Shown here: piece by piece, positions 1-6,822 of the stretch
How the letters are laid out: every line of letters starts with the position of its first letter
Position numbering within the stretch: position 1 is the stretch's first letter
From: Sphingomonas edaphi
Lineage (GTDB): Bacteria > Pseudomonadota > Alphaproteobacteria > Sphingomonadales > Sphingomonadaceae
Length of the DNA stretch: 64,000 bases
Reading direction: 5' to 3'
Assembly (NCBI RefSeq): GCF_003583725.1
Contig: NZ_QXTF01000001.1
Coordinates: 930,001-994,000, forward strand
The notes under the pieces: model-generated
The model's database searches: none
What the model was told of the DNA's origin: nothing
The model's input: only the letters and a program-made list of their open reading frames with translations
Position numbers and translations under genes: made by a program

Positions 1-109
1 TGAACCTAAGCGTCAAAAAAGGGTCGGGCAGGCGGCGACGCTGCTCATGGCGCAGTACGTCGTCCAGCCGTGCATGCTGCTCCATCAGCAGGAACATGCG
101 GGTCGTCAT
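1..109 (-). CDS. DUF465 (YdcH-like) small protein, 3' end outside window
   Basis: The reverse strand starts at 109 with an ATG preceded by GGAGA at a good distance, and stays open to the window edge (36 codons seen). The N-terminus begins MTTRMFLLMEQHARLDDVLR and continues into a basic HEQRRRLPDP stretch. This matches the start of small helical DUF465/YdcH-type proteins, which typically open with a Met-Phe-x-Leu, His-x-x-Leu-Asp pattern followed by a basic turn. Function is unknown for the family. Only about half of the expected 60-70 residues is visible, so the C-terminus cannot be checked. It is divergent from nrdA. Confidence 0.6.
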   Translation of the reverse strand, partial: MTTRMFLLMEQHARLDDVLRHEQRRRLPDPFLTLRF

Positions 110-384
110 TTATCGTCTCCTCTTCAAACCGAAGTTCGATCGGAGGGCCCGTTGCCATGCGTGGGGAGTTTGGGCCGCCATCGTTCGCACCGGATCATCC
201 GATGCGGTCCGACATCACGAGCGCCTCAATCGAAGCGCCCGCCAGAGGGGCCCGGTCCGCGAGATGGATAATGGCCGGGCGGCCCGAAGGTTTCAAGGGT
301 TGCACGAAAAAACGGGTCCCGGACCGTTCGTGGCGCGAGCGCCACAGCGCCCCTCTAGGGACCCAAAAAATTTAACGGCCCGTC

Positions 385-431
385 AATTTATATCTTGTGT
401 CTGTCGCCCGATTAGGCACTATATCTCGTGT
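385..431 (+). promoter_or_regulatory. Tandem NrdR-like boxes upstream of nrdA
   Basis: Two 16-nt sites resemble the NrdR consensus acaCwAtATaTwGtgt. Site 1 (385-400) is AATTTATATCTTGTGT and matches at 12 of 16 positions. Site 2 (416-431) is GCACTATATCTCGTGT and matches at 13 of 16. Their ends are 31 bp apart, about three helical turns, which is the usual spacing for paired NrdR boxes in front of ribonucleotide reductase genes. The location upstream of nrdA fits. NrdR normally represses RNR transcription when bound to dATP/ATP. The matches were counted by eye; the regulator gene is not in this window. Confidence 0.75.
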
Positions 432-468
432 AGCGACGGGGGTCATGCTCAACTTATTGTGGTTGGGG

Positions 469-488
469 CGGAAGATGCTTATCTTCCG
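469..488 (+). other. Short perfect inverted repeat in the nrdA leader
   Basis: CGGAAGAT and ATCTTCCG flank a GCTT loop, giving an 8-bp stem with a 4-nt loop about 150 bp before the preferred nrdA start. There is no following T-run, so it does not look like an intrinsic terminator. It could be a 5'-UTR stem or a protein-binding palindrome. Confidence 0.4.
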
Positions 489-640
489 TAAGGGACCGCT
501 CATGCCCTGTGGATATCGGGGAATGAGCCGAGAAAAACCCCCGCTGGCTATGAATTTGGACTAGTCTCGGTGTTATGGCAGCGAGTCGAACAGAAGCAGA
601 ACAAGCCGTCGTAGAGCGGCCAGTGGCACGGGGAGTGACG

Positions 641-2518
641 ATGGACTTTGCAACCTCCAGCGATGTGAACGTGGACGATGTTTCGGTCACCGAGACCAAG
701 CGGGACAGCAAGACGATCGACGCCCGGGCGTTCAACGTCACCACCGATTCGAGCCGTGATGCGCTGCTGACCGAATTCGGCAAGGAAACGCTGCGCGATC
801 GCTACCTCCTGCCCGGCGAGGAATATCAAGACCTCTTCGCCCGCGTCGCCTCGGCCTATGCCGACGACCAGGACCATGCGCAGCGGGTCTACGACTATAT
901 CTCGAAGCTGTGGTTCATGCCGGCGACGCCGGTGCTGTCGAACGGCGGCACGGGACGCGGCCTGCCGATCAGCTGCTACCTCAACAGCGTTGACGACAGC
1001 CTCGACGGCATCGTCAACACGTGGAACGAGAATGTTTGGCTGGCGTCCAAGGGGGGCGGCATCGGCACCTATTGGGGCGCGGTGCGCGGCATCGGCGAGC
1101 CGGTCGGCCTTAACGGCAAGACCAGCGGCATCATCCCCTTTGTTCGCGTGATGGATAGCCTGACGCTCGCCATCAGCCAAGGTTCGCTGCGGCGCGGGTC
1201 GGCCGCTTGCTACCTCGACGTTTCTCATCCGGAGATCGAGGAGTTCTTGGAAATCCGAAAGCCCTCGGGCGACTTCAACCGCAAGGCGCTGAACCTTCAC
1301 CATGGCGTGCTGGTCACTGACGAGTTCATGCAGGCGGTCCGCGACGGCACCGAGTTCACGCTGCGCAGCCCCAAGGACGGTAGCGAGCGCGGCAAAGTCC
1401 ATGCGCGCAGCCTGTTCCAGAAGCTGGTCGAGACTCGCCTTGCCACCGGCGAGCCCTACATCGTATTCAACGACACGGTGAATCGCACCATGCCCAAGCA
1501 TCATCGCGATCTGGGCCTCAAGGTGTCGACGTCCAACCTGTGCAGCGAAATCACTCTTCCGACCGGTCGCGACCACCTTGGCGCCGACCGGACCGCGGTC
1601 TGCTGCCTCTCTTCGCTCAACCTCGAAACCTGGGACGAGTGGAACGGCGACAAGCAGTTCATCGAGGACGTTATGCGCTTCCTCGACAATGTGCTGAGCG
1701 ACTATATCGCCCGCGCGCCGGACGAGATGGCCCGCGCCAAGTACAGCGCGGAGCGCGAGCGCTCGGTCGGCCTAGGCGTCATGGGCTTCCACAGCTTCCT
1801 TCAGGCACGAGGCCTGCCCTTCGAAGGCGCGATGGCCAAGTCGTGGAACTTGCGCATCTTCAAGCATATCCGCGCGCAGGTCGACGAGGCGTCGATGATG
1901 TTGGCGCAGGAGCGCGGCCCTTGCCCCGACGCGGCCGACATGGGCGTGATGGAACGCTTTTCCTGCAAGATGGCGATCGCGCCGACCGCGTCGATCAGCA
2001 TCATCTGCGGCGGCACCAGCGCCTGCATCGAGCCGATCCCGGCCAACATCTACACGCATAAGACGCTGTCCGGCAGCTTCTCGATCAAAAACCCCTACCT
2101 TGAAAAGCTGCTCGCGGAGAAATCCAAGAACAGCGACAATGTCTGGAACTCGATCCTGGAGCAGGGCGGGAGCGTCCAGCACCTCGACTTTCTGACGCCG
2201 GAGGAAAAGGACACCTACAAGACCAGCTTCGAGATCGATCAGCGCTGGCTGCTAGAGCTTGCGGCCGACCGGACGCCCTTCATCGACCAGGCGCAGTCGC
2301 TGAACCTGTTCATTCCGGCCGATGTCGACAAGTGGGACCTGATGATGCTCCATTTCCGCGCGTGGGAGCTGGGCATCAAGTCGCTCTACTACCTCCGCTC
2401 CAAGTCGGTGCAGCGCGCCGGTTTCGCCGGTGGGGTCGAAGCAGACAACACGCCTGATCTCAAGGAAATCCAGCTAGCCTCGTCAACGGACTACGACGAA
2501 TGTCTGGCCTGCCAGTAA
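641..2518 (+). CDS. nrdA: Ribonucleoside-diphosphate reductase class I, alpha (large) subunit
   Basis: Reduces ribonucleoside diphosphates to deoxyribonucleotides with NrdB. From the start at 641 (625 aa) the expected residues are present: C112 in PISCYLN, the N299-C301-E303 active-site loop NLCSE, C321/C322 as the redox partner, the Y583-Y584 pair for radical transfer, and a C-terminal CLAC (C621/C624) that would exchange electrons with thioredoxin or glutaredoxin. The protein goes almost directly into the N-terminal helical and barrel domains, so the ~90-residue ATP cone of E. coli NrdA is missing. The start at 641 has GGGGAG five bases upstream; an in-frame ATG at 575 would add 22 residues but lacks a clear ribosome-binding site. 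NrdR-like boxes precede it. Confidence 0.95.
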   Translation: MDFATSSDVNVDDVSVTETKRDSKTIDARAFNVTTDSSRDALLTEFGKETLRDRYLLPGEEYQDLFARVASAYADDQDHAQRVYDYISKLWFMPATPVLSNGGTGRGLPISCYLNSVDDSLDGIVNTWNENVWLASKGGGIGTYWGAVRGIGEPVGLNGKTSGIIPFVRVMDSLTLAISQGSLRRGSAACYLDVSHPEIEEFLEIRKPSGDFNRKALNLHHGVLVTDEFMQAVRDGTEFTLRSPKDGSERGKVHARSLFQKLVETRLATGEPYIVFNDTVNRTMPKHHRDLGLKVSTSNLCSEITLPTGRDHLGADRTAVCCLSSLNLETWDEWNGDKQFIEDVMRFLDNVLSDYIARAPDEMARAKYSAERERSVGLGVMGFHSFLQARGLPFEGAMAKSWNLRIFKHIRAQVDEASMMLAQERGPCPDAADMGVMERFSCKMAIAPTASISIICGGTSACIEPIPANIYTHKTLSGSFSIKNPYLEKLLAEKSKNSDNVWNSILEQGGSVQHLDFLTPEEKDTYKTSFEIDQRWLLELAADRTPFIDQAQSLNLFIPADVDKWDLMMLHFRAWELGIKSLYYLRSKSVQRAGFAGGVEADNTPDLKEIQLASSTDYDECLACQ

Positions 2519-2706
2519 TCACAGTCCTTGAACTGGCGGCGGCGATTGCGCTGATCGTCGGTGGCGGCTGGCTGTACCGGCGGCGGGGCAAGGACGACCC
2601 TAACCACGGCAGCCAAGGCGCGGTCATCCTGATCGTCGTCGGAGTCATCTTGGCGATCCACGGCCTCGGCCTGCTGGAATATCGCCCGATGGGAAGCGAG
2701 CGCTAG
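2500..2706 (+). CDS. Small membrane protein (68 aa) between nrdA and nrdB
   Basis: The start overlaps the last 19 bp of nrdA. The protein has two hydrophobic segments, roughly residues 8-25 and 42-60, separated by a basic loop with YRRRGKDD, so it is probably a two-pass inner-membrane protein. No family recognised. It is the first of five small genes between nrdA and nrdB, all in the same direction and without room for separate promoters, so it is likely cotranscribed with the reductase. Confidence 0.65.
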   Translation: MSGLPVITVLELAAAIALIVGGGWLYRRRGKDDPNHGSQGAVILIVVGVILAIHGLGLLEYRPMGSER

Positions 2707-2709
2707 GAG

Positions 2710-2922
2710 ATGGCCACCTTGAGCATCCTCTACCTGGTCATCGGCGCATTCGCCCTGCTCGCCGGCCTTGCCATGCTCGGCAAGGCTCTGAAGCGGCGCG
2801 GGGAGCCCGACAACCCGCGCGCGACGGCAATGTTGATCGCAGGGATGATGGTCGCCACCTTCGGCCTGTTGATGAGTGCGTTCTGGATTGCCTTCGCCAC
2901 CGGAAGAGGGGTCGCGCAATGA
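2710..2922 (+). CDS. Small two-pass membrane protein (70 aa)
   Basis: Starts right after TAGGAG. Two hydrophobic helices (about residues 5-24 and 42-64) flank a KRRGEPDNPRA loop. The layout is similar to the preceding gene (helix, basic/acidic loop, helix), so the two could be distant paralogues, though identity is low by eye. It overlaps the next gene by 4 bp (ATGA). Function unknown. Confidence 0.65.
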   Translation: MATLSILYLVIGAFALLAGLAMLGKALKRRGEPDNPRATAMLIAGMMVATFGLLMSAFWIAFATGRGVAQ

Positions 2923-3047
2923 CCAAGACTCAGATGATTATTGCCGTCGTTGTCCTCGTCGTGGTCCTTGCGGTGGCGCTGCTTGGCCGCCGCTCCGGCC
3001 CGCGCGTCACGACGATCGAGCATCGCCGCGAAAAGGACGGGCAGTGA
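2919..3047 (+). CDS. Very small single-pass membrane protein (42 aa)
   Basis: Encodes MTKTQMIIAVVVLVVVLAVA, a single transmembrane helix, followed by a short tail with RRSGPRV and REKDGQ. It overlaps its upstream neighbour by ATGA and its downstream neighbour by GTGA, so its translation is probably coupled on both sides. The overlap pattern and the clean helix-plus-charged-tail architecture support a real gene despite the size. No function can be assigned. Confidence 0.55.
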   Translation: MTKTQMIIAVVVLVVVLAVALLGRRSGPRVTTIEHRREKDGQ

Positions 3048-3313
3048 AACGCGCCCTTCTCCTCGCCCTCCCGCTAGCGTTGCTGACTGGCTGCGCCGCG
3101 ACGCAGGGCAGCAACGCAGTGACCGTCGGCGCTCCCGGCTTCTGGCTGGGCGTGTGGCACGGGTTCATCTTCCCCGTCGCCTTCATCGTCTCGCTCTTCA
3201 CCGACCAGGTATCGGTCTACGCTGTCCCCAACAACGGCACCTGGTATAATTTTGGATATTTCGTTGGCATCGTGTTTCTCGGTGTCGGCGCCAGGAGCTC
3301 GAAGCGTCGATGA
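3044..3313 (+). CDS. Small predicted lipoprotein (89 aa)
   Basis: The GTG start overlaps the previous stop (GTGA). The N-terminus is a lipoprotein signal: KR, a hydrophobic stretch, then lipobox LTGC with the acylated Cys at residue 18. The mature part carries two further hydrophobic stretches (around GFWLGVWHGFIFPVAFIVSLF and YFVGIVFLGVG) and ends RSSKRR, so it may be membrane-embedded as well. The hydrophobic middle resembles small sphingomonad membrane proteins of unknown role. It overlaps the next gene by ATGA. Confidence 0.65.
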   Translation: MKRALLLALPLALLTGCAATQGSNAVTVGAPGFWLGVWHGFIFPVAFIVSLFTDQVSVYAVPNNGTWYNFGYFVGIVFLGVGARSSKRR

Positions 3314-3663
3314 GCTACCAGCAATCGAGCTACGATCCCAACGCCTACGAGCAGCCGGGTCCGCCGATCAAACCCTATAACTGGGTACAGTGGACCGGCG
3401 TCGGCTTCATCGCCGTCGGTATCGTTATTTTGCTGGCGTACCTGGCCGGCCGGGCGGGCCTGATCGATCCCGTCATCAACCGCATTCAGCCGGCGATCTT
3501 CCTCCCGTTCCTTGGCACGATGCTGATCAACAGCCGCCGCGCTCCCTCGGTCCCCGTCACCACTGAGCAGCGCGAGCGCAACCGCCGCGTACTGGTTATC
3601 ACTCTCATCGTCTGCGCTACCGTCATCGGCGGCGCCGCGCTCGTCGAATATACAGGAGCCTAA
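3310..3663 (+). CDS. Two-pass membrane protein (117 aa) directly upstream of nrdB
   Basis: A polar N-terminus rich in Tyr, Gln and Pro (residues 1-25) precedes a hydrophobic helix at about 30-50, a hinge with ILPxLP-like residues, a basic stretch EQRERNRR, and a second helix at about 94-113. No family recognised. It overlaps the lipoprotein gene by 4 bp and ends 2 bp before the nrdB start, so nrdB translation likely follows it. Confidence 0.65.
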   Translation: MSYQQSSYDPNAYEQPGPPIKPYNWVQWTGVGFIAVGIVILLAYLAGRAGLIDPVINRIQPAIFLPFLGTMLINSRRAPSVPVTTEQRERNRRVLVITLIVCATVIGGAALVEYTGA

Positions 3664-3665
3664 GC

Positions 3666-4721
3666 ATGCCCCTTCTCGAAGCCCGCAAGCAGTACAAGCC
3701 GTTCGAATACCCCTGGGCGTTCGACTTCTGGAAGCGTCAGCAGCAGATCCACTGGATGCCGGAGGAGGTGCCTCTGGGCGAGGATTGCCGCGACTGGGCG
3801 CAGAAGCTGTCCGACCACGAACGCAACCTACTGACGCAAATCTTCCGCTTCTTCACCCAGGCGGATGTCGAGGTGCAGGATTGCTACCACGAAAAATACG
3901 GCCGGGTGTTCAAGCCGACCGAGATCAAGATGATGCTCGCCGCTTTCTCCAATATGGAGACGGTTCACATCGCCGCTTACTCCCACCTGCTAGACACGAT
4001 CGGCATGCCGGAGAGCGAGTATGGCATGTTCCTTCAGTATAAGGAGATGAAGGACAAACACGATTACCTCAGCACCTTCGGCGTCGACACGGACGAGGAC
4101 ATCGCCAAGACGCTGGCCATGTTCGGTGGTTTCACCGAGGGGCTGCAACTGTTCGCCAGCTTCGCCATGCTGATGAACTTCCCGCGGTTTAACAAGATGA
4201 AGGGCATGGGCCAGATCGTTAGCTGGTCGGTTCGCGACGAGAGCCTTCACTGCGAGGGAATCACCCGCCTGTTCCACGCCTTCGTCAAGGAACGCGACTG
4301 CCTGACGAAAGCGGTGCGCGAAGACATCCTTGACGTCTGCCAGAAGACGGTCCGGCTGGAAGACGCCTTCATTGACCTCGCCTTCGAACAGGGTCCGGTC
4401 GAGGGAATGACCCCCAAGGCGATCAAGAAATACATCCGCTACATCGCCGACTGGCGGCTCGGACAACTGGGCTTCAAGCCGATCTACATGGTCGACGAGC
4501 ACCCCCTCCCCTGGCTCGCCCCACTCCTCAACGGCGTCGAACATGCCAACTTCTTCGAGACCCGCGCAACGGAGTATTCGAAGGCCGCTACGCGGGGTAA
4601 CTGGAACGAAGTGTGGGACAACTTCGATCGTCGGCAGAATGCTAAGGCGGCGAATGATGTGCCCGAAGGTGAGGGGGATAGCGAGGATATGTTCTCGCGG
4701 GCGGGTGTCGCTGCCGAATGA
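3666..4721 (+). CDS. nrdB: Ribonucleoside-diphosphate reductase class I, beta (small) subunit
   Basis: Houses the di-metal/tyrosyl-radical cofactor that starts catalysis in NrdA. In 351 residues I see the full ligand set: D67, E98 and H101, E158, E192 and H195, with the radical tyrosine at Y105 in METVHIAAYSHLL. There is no N-terminal ATP cone, so the holoenzyme as encoded here lacks the usual overall-activity allosteric domain on either subunit. AGGAG lies seven bases before the ATG. The gene follows five small membrane-protein genes rather than nrdA directly, an unusual separation, but the spacing suggests one transcript under the NrdR-box region. Confidence 0.95.
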   Translation: MPLLEARKQYKPFEYPWAFDFWKRQQQIHWMPEEVPLGEDCRDWAQKLSDHERNLLTQIFRFFTQADVEVQDCYHEKYGRVFKPTEIKMMLAAFSNMETVHIAAYSHLLDTIGMPESEYGMFLQYKEMKDKHDYLSTFGVDTDEDIAKTLAMFGGFTEGLQLFASFAMLMNFPRFNKMKGMGQIVSWSVRDESLHCEGITRLFHAFVKERDCLTKAVREDILDVCQKTVRLEDAFIDLAFEQGPVEGMTPKAIKKYIRYIADWRLGQLGFKPIYMVDEHPLPWLAPLLNGVEHANFFETRATEYSKAATRGNWNEVWDNFDRRQNAKAANDVPEGEGDSEDMFSRAGVAAE

Positions 4722-4908
4722 GATTCCGGCGTCTCGTCAGAGTAAAGCTAAGTGGACCTAAACGCTCCGCAGATGCGTAGCCACGCTCGCTGTCAGGAGT
4801 TCGGTTTTTCCTAGACGATCGCAGCTGCTAATCTGCCAATGCTGAGTGGCAAACGCCCTAGTTGATTTGGAATCTGCTTCGCGATCGCTCTGCTTTCGCT
4901 TTGCGAGA

Positions 4909-5169
4909 TTAGTTTCGATCTGCATCTAAGTGGATGACGTGCTGGCGGGGACTCCAGCTACCGATGCTGCTGAAGCCGATTAGGATGGCAATCAGGGCGA
5001 CGGTGAACACCGCGATGCCGATGACCACCATCCGCCGCTCATATTCTTCCGGATCCCGAAGCGAGACTGCTTTGTCGACCGGCGGCGGATCGCGGCGGAT
5101 GCGCGATCCGCGCACGGCGGGCGTCGTTAGGTTGACGGACTGCTTGGCGGTAGGAAGCGGACGGGCCAT
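4909..5169 (-). CDS. Single-pass membrane protein, hypothetical (86 aa)
   Basis: A basic cytoplasmic N-terminus (with SRIRRDPPP) is followed by one strong transmembrane helix at about residues 47-66 (VVIGIAVFTVALIAILIGF) and a short C-terminal tail. No domain is recognised. The composition and the basic-proline N-terminus look like a conserved small protein rather than a chance frame. It is transcribed towards nrdB; the 187 bp between them hold nothing I can identify. Confidence 0.6.
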   Translation of the reverse strand: MARPLPTAKQSVNLTTPAVRGSRIRRDPPPVDKAVSLRDPEEYERRMVVIGIAVFTVALIAILIGFSSIGSWSPRQHVIHLDADRN

Positions 5170-5224
5170 GCTCGATGCCTAACGGAAAGACGGTTACCAT
5201 GAAGTGAAAGCGGACAATGGCCCG

Positions 5225-5575
5225 TCACCGCTGGCGCAATATCTTCTCCATCGCCCTGCCCTTCGCCAGCTCGTCGATCAGCTTGTCGAGGATCCGGATA
5301 TCGCGCATCAGCGGCTCCTTCACTTCTTCCACCCGAACCCCGCACACTGCACCAGTGACCAGCGATCGCGACGGGTTCATTGCGGGCGCATCCGCGAAAA
5401 ACGTCGCAAAGTCCGCCTTCCGCACGATCTGCGCCTCTAGTCCTTCTTGCGAATAGCCGGTCAGCCAGCGCGGCACCGCGTCCGCCTCCGCCCAAGTCCG
5501 CTCCTTCTTCTCCGCCTTGGCGACGTAGAGCGGGTACACGCTGGCGAAACTGGTCGTATAAATGCGGTGGCCCAT
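5225..5575 (-). CDS. DUF2200 family protein
   Basis: From the ATG at 5575 the 116-residue product starts [20 protein letters not shown] and contains the family blocks [33 protein letters not shown] and [23 protein letters not shown]2200 proteins are about this length and start with the HRIY motif, so I prefer this start to an ATG at 5611 that would add 12 residues. Function of the family is unknown; it is cytosolic and globular. No operon partner is apparent. Confidence 0.85.
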   Translation of the reverse strand: MGHRIYTTSFASVYPLYVAKAEKKERTWAEADAVPRWLTGYSQEGLEAQIVRKADFATFFADAPAMNPSRSLVTGAVCGVRVEEVKEPLMRDIRILDKLIDELAKGRAMEKILRQR

Positions 5576-5827
5576 CGCCCGAGGATAGCAGCGATTCACG
5601 ACAAACCCCATTTGCGTTCATCTAGGGTTCCCTCTGCAACGGGGCCCCAGTCTCGGCTTTCCGCCGGCTGGCTCTTTTTCCCCCCGTCCTTCCCGGCACG
5701 CGCCAAAGTCCTTCGAGGCAACAAAGTTGGCGAAGTCCACGCCCCTCATCGGAGCGGCTTCGATCCGCAACTTCGCCAGTCTTTCCTTTGTGGCAACCGT
5801 CGCAAGCTTCCGCGCGTTGCCGCCGCG

Positions 5828-6358
5828 ATGACCAGTCCTGCCGCCTCGTCCATGCCCGACGGTATTGATGACCGCCACCTGCGGCCGCGGCGCAGCCGCT
5901 ATATCTCCTGGTACCGGGCGCTCCTCGTCGGCGCCCTTCTCGCCGCCGCGCTGTTCGGGCTGGTCGGCGGCCAGCATACCCGGCCGCACCGCGTCGCGAA
6001 CGACGCAGCCGCCGTCAGCGTCCACCTGCCTGATCCCGTCCGCAACGGCATGTTCGTCGAATGGCGCATCGACGCCACCGCGCGACGCCCCGTCGCTGAC
6101 CTCGTCGTCGCCATTCCCGCCAATTTGTGGACCGACATGACGGTCAATACGCTCATCCCCGCCGCTAGCGAGGAAGAATTTAAGGACGGGGAATATCGCT
6201 TCCACTTTGGCTCGCTCGACGCCGGCAAGCGTCTGCTGTTCAAGATCGACGGCCAGGTGAACCCACCGCGCGTCACCAGCGAGCACGGCAATATCCGCCT
6301 GCTGGACGGCGAACAGGAACTGGGGTCGGTGCCGGTCAGGTTCCGGGTCGTACCCTGA
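5828..6358 (+). CDS. Membrane-anchored exported protein, hypothetical (176 aa)
   Basis: The chosen ATG gives a 37-residue basic N-terminus, then one transmembrane helix (YRALLVGALLAAALFGLVGG, about residues 34-53) and a ~120-residue extracytoplasmic domain predicted to be mostly beta, with NGMFVEWRIDA and a FHFGSLDAGKRLLFKIDGQV stretch. The family is not recognised. Its stop overlaps the DUF421 start (TGATG), so the two are probably translated together and may act together at the membrane. The same frame is open further upstream without a good start. Confidence 0.65.
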   Translation: MTSPAASSMPDGIDDRHLRPRRSRYISWYRALLVGALLAAALFGLVGGQHTRPHRVANDAAAVSVHLPDPVRNGMFVEWRIDATARRPVADLVVAIPANLWTDMTVNTLIPAASEEEFKDGEYRFHFGSLDAGKRLLFKIDGQVNPPRVTSEHGNIRLLDGEQELGSVPVRFRVVP

Positions 6359-6822
6359 TGGATATCGTCCTTCGCGCCACCGCCGTCTTCTTTATGCTTT
6401 TCCTGCTGCTGCGCCTGTTCGGCAAGCGGCAGCTCGGCCAGATGACGCCGTTCGAGTTCGTCAGCCTGGTCGTCGTCGGTGACTTCGTTCAGCAGGCGGT
6501 GACCCACAACGACTATTCGGTGACCGGCGCGGCGCTGGCCATAGGCACCTTTGGTTTCTGGGCGCTGATCCTTGGCTGGCTCGGCTTCCGCTCGAAGCGG
6601 GTGCGCGACCTGCTCGACGGCGAACCTCGCGTCCTGGTCCGCCACGGCGAAATCCAGCGGGCCATGCTGGAACGGGACAAGATCCCGGTCGACGAACTGT
6701 TTAGCGAAATGCGCCTCGCCGGTATTGCCAGCTTGAAGCAGGTAGACTGGGCGATCCTTGAGACCAACGGAAAGATCAGCTTCATTCCGGCGAAGGAAGA
6801 TCATAACAGTCCGCAGCAATGA
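6358..6822 (+). CDS. DUF421 (YetF-like) membrane protein
   Basis: The 154 residues begin with two to three hydrophobic segments interrupted by the family block LFGKRQLGQMTPFEFVSLVV, then a soluble domain with RDLLDGEPRVLVRHGEI, DELFSEMRLAGI and DWAILETNGKISFIPA. These are signatures of the DUF421/YetF family, whose molecular role is unsettled. The protein is shorter than typical Bacillus YetF (about 230 aa) and ends after the first soluble subdomain. It is coupled to genes on both sides by 1- and 4-bp overlaps. Confidence 0.85.
   Translation: MDIVLRATAVFFMLFLLLRLFGKRQLGQMTPFEFVSLVVVGDFVQQAVTHNDYSVTGAALAIGTFGFWALILGWLGFRSKRVRDLLDGEPRVLVRHGEIQRAMLERDKIPVDELFSEMRLAGIASLKQVDWAILETNGKISFIPAKEDHNSPQQ

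Larger units (their letters stand above)
110..640. other. Intergenic region upstream of nrdA
   Basis: About 530 bp separate the divergent DUF465 gene from the preferred nrdA start. The right half holds the tandem NrdR-like boxes and a short hairpin listed separately. The left half (110-380) has several short overlapping open frames, none with a convincing ribosome-binding site or recognisable protein. I see no tRNA, repeat or insertion element here. Confidence 0.6.

Noticed and set aside
548-1576. 342-codon frame on the minus strand inside nrdA
   Set aside because: It lies entirely antisense to a strongly conserved reductase gene and has an Arg/Val/Ala/Glu-biased composition without any recognisable motif, the usual shadow of a GC-rich gene.
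5618-6286. 222-codon minus-strand frame opposite the 5828-6358 gene
   Set aside because: Mostly antisense to the membrane-anchored protein; no start with a ribosome-binding site or known domain.
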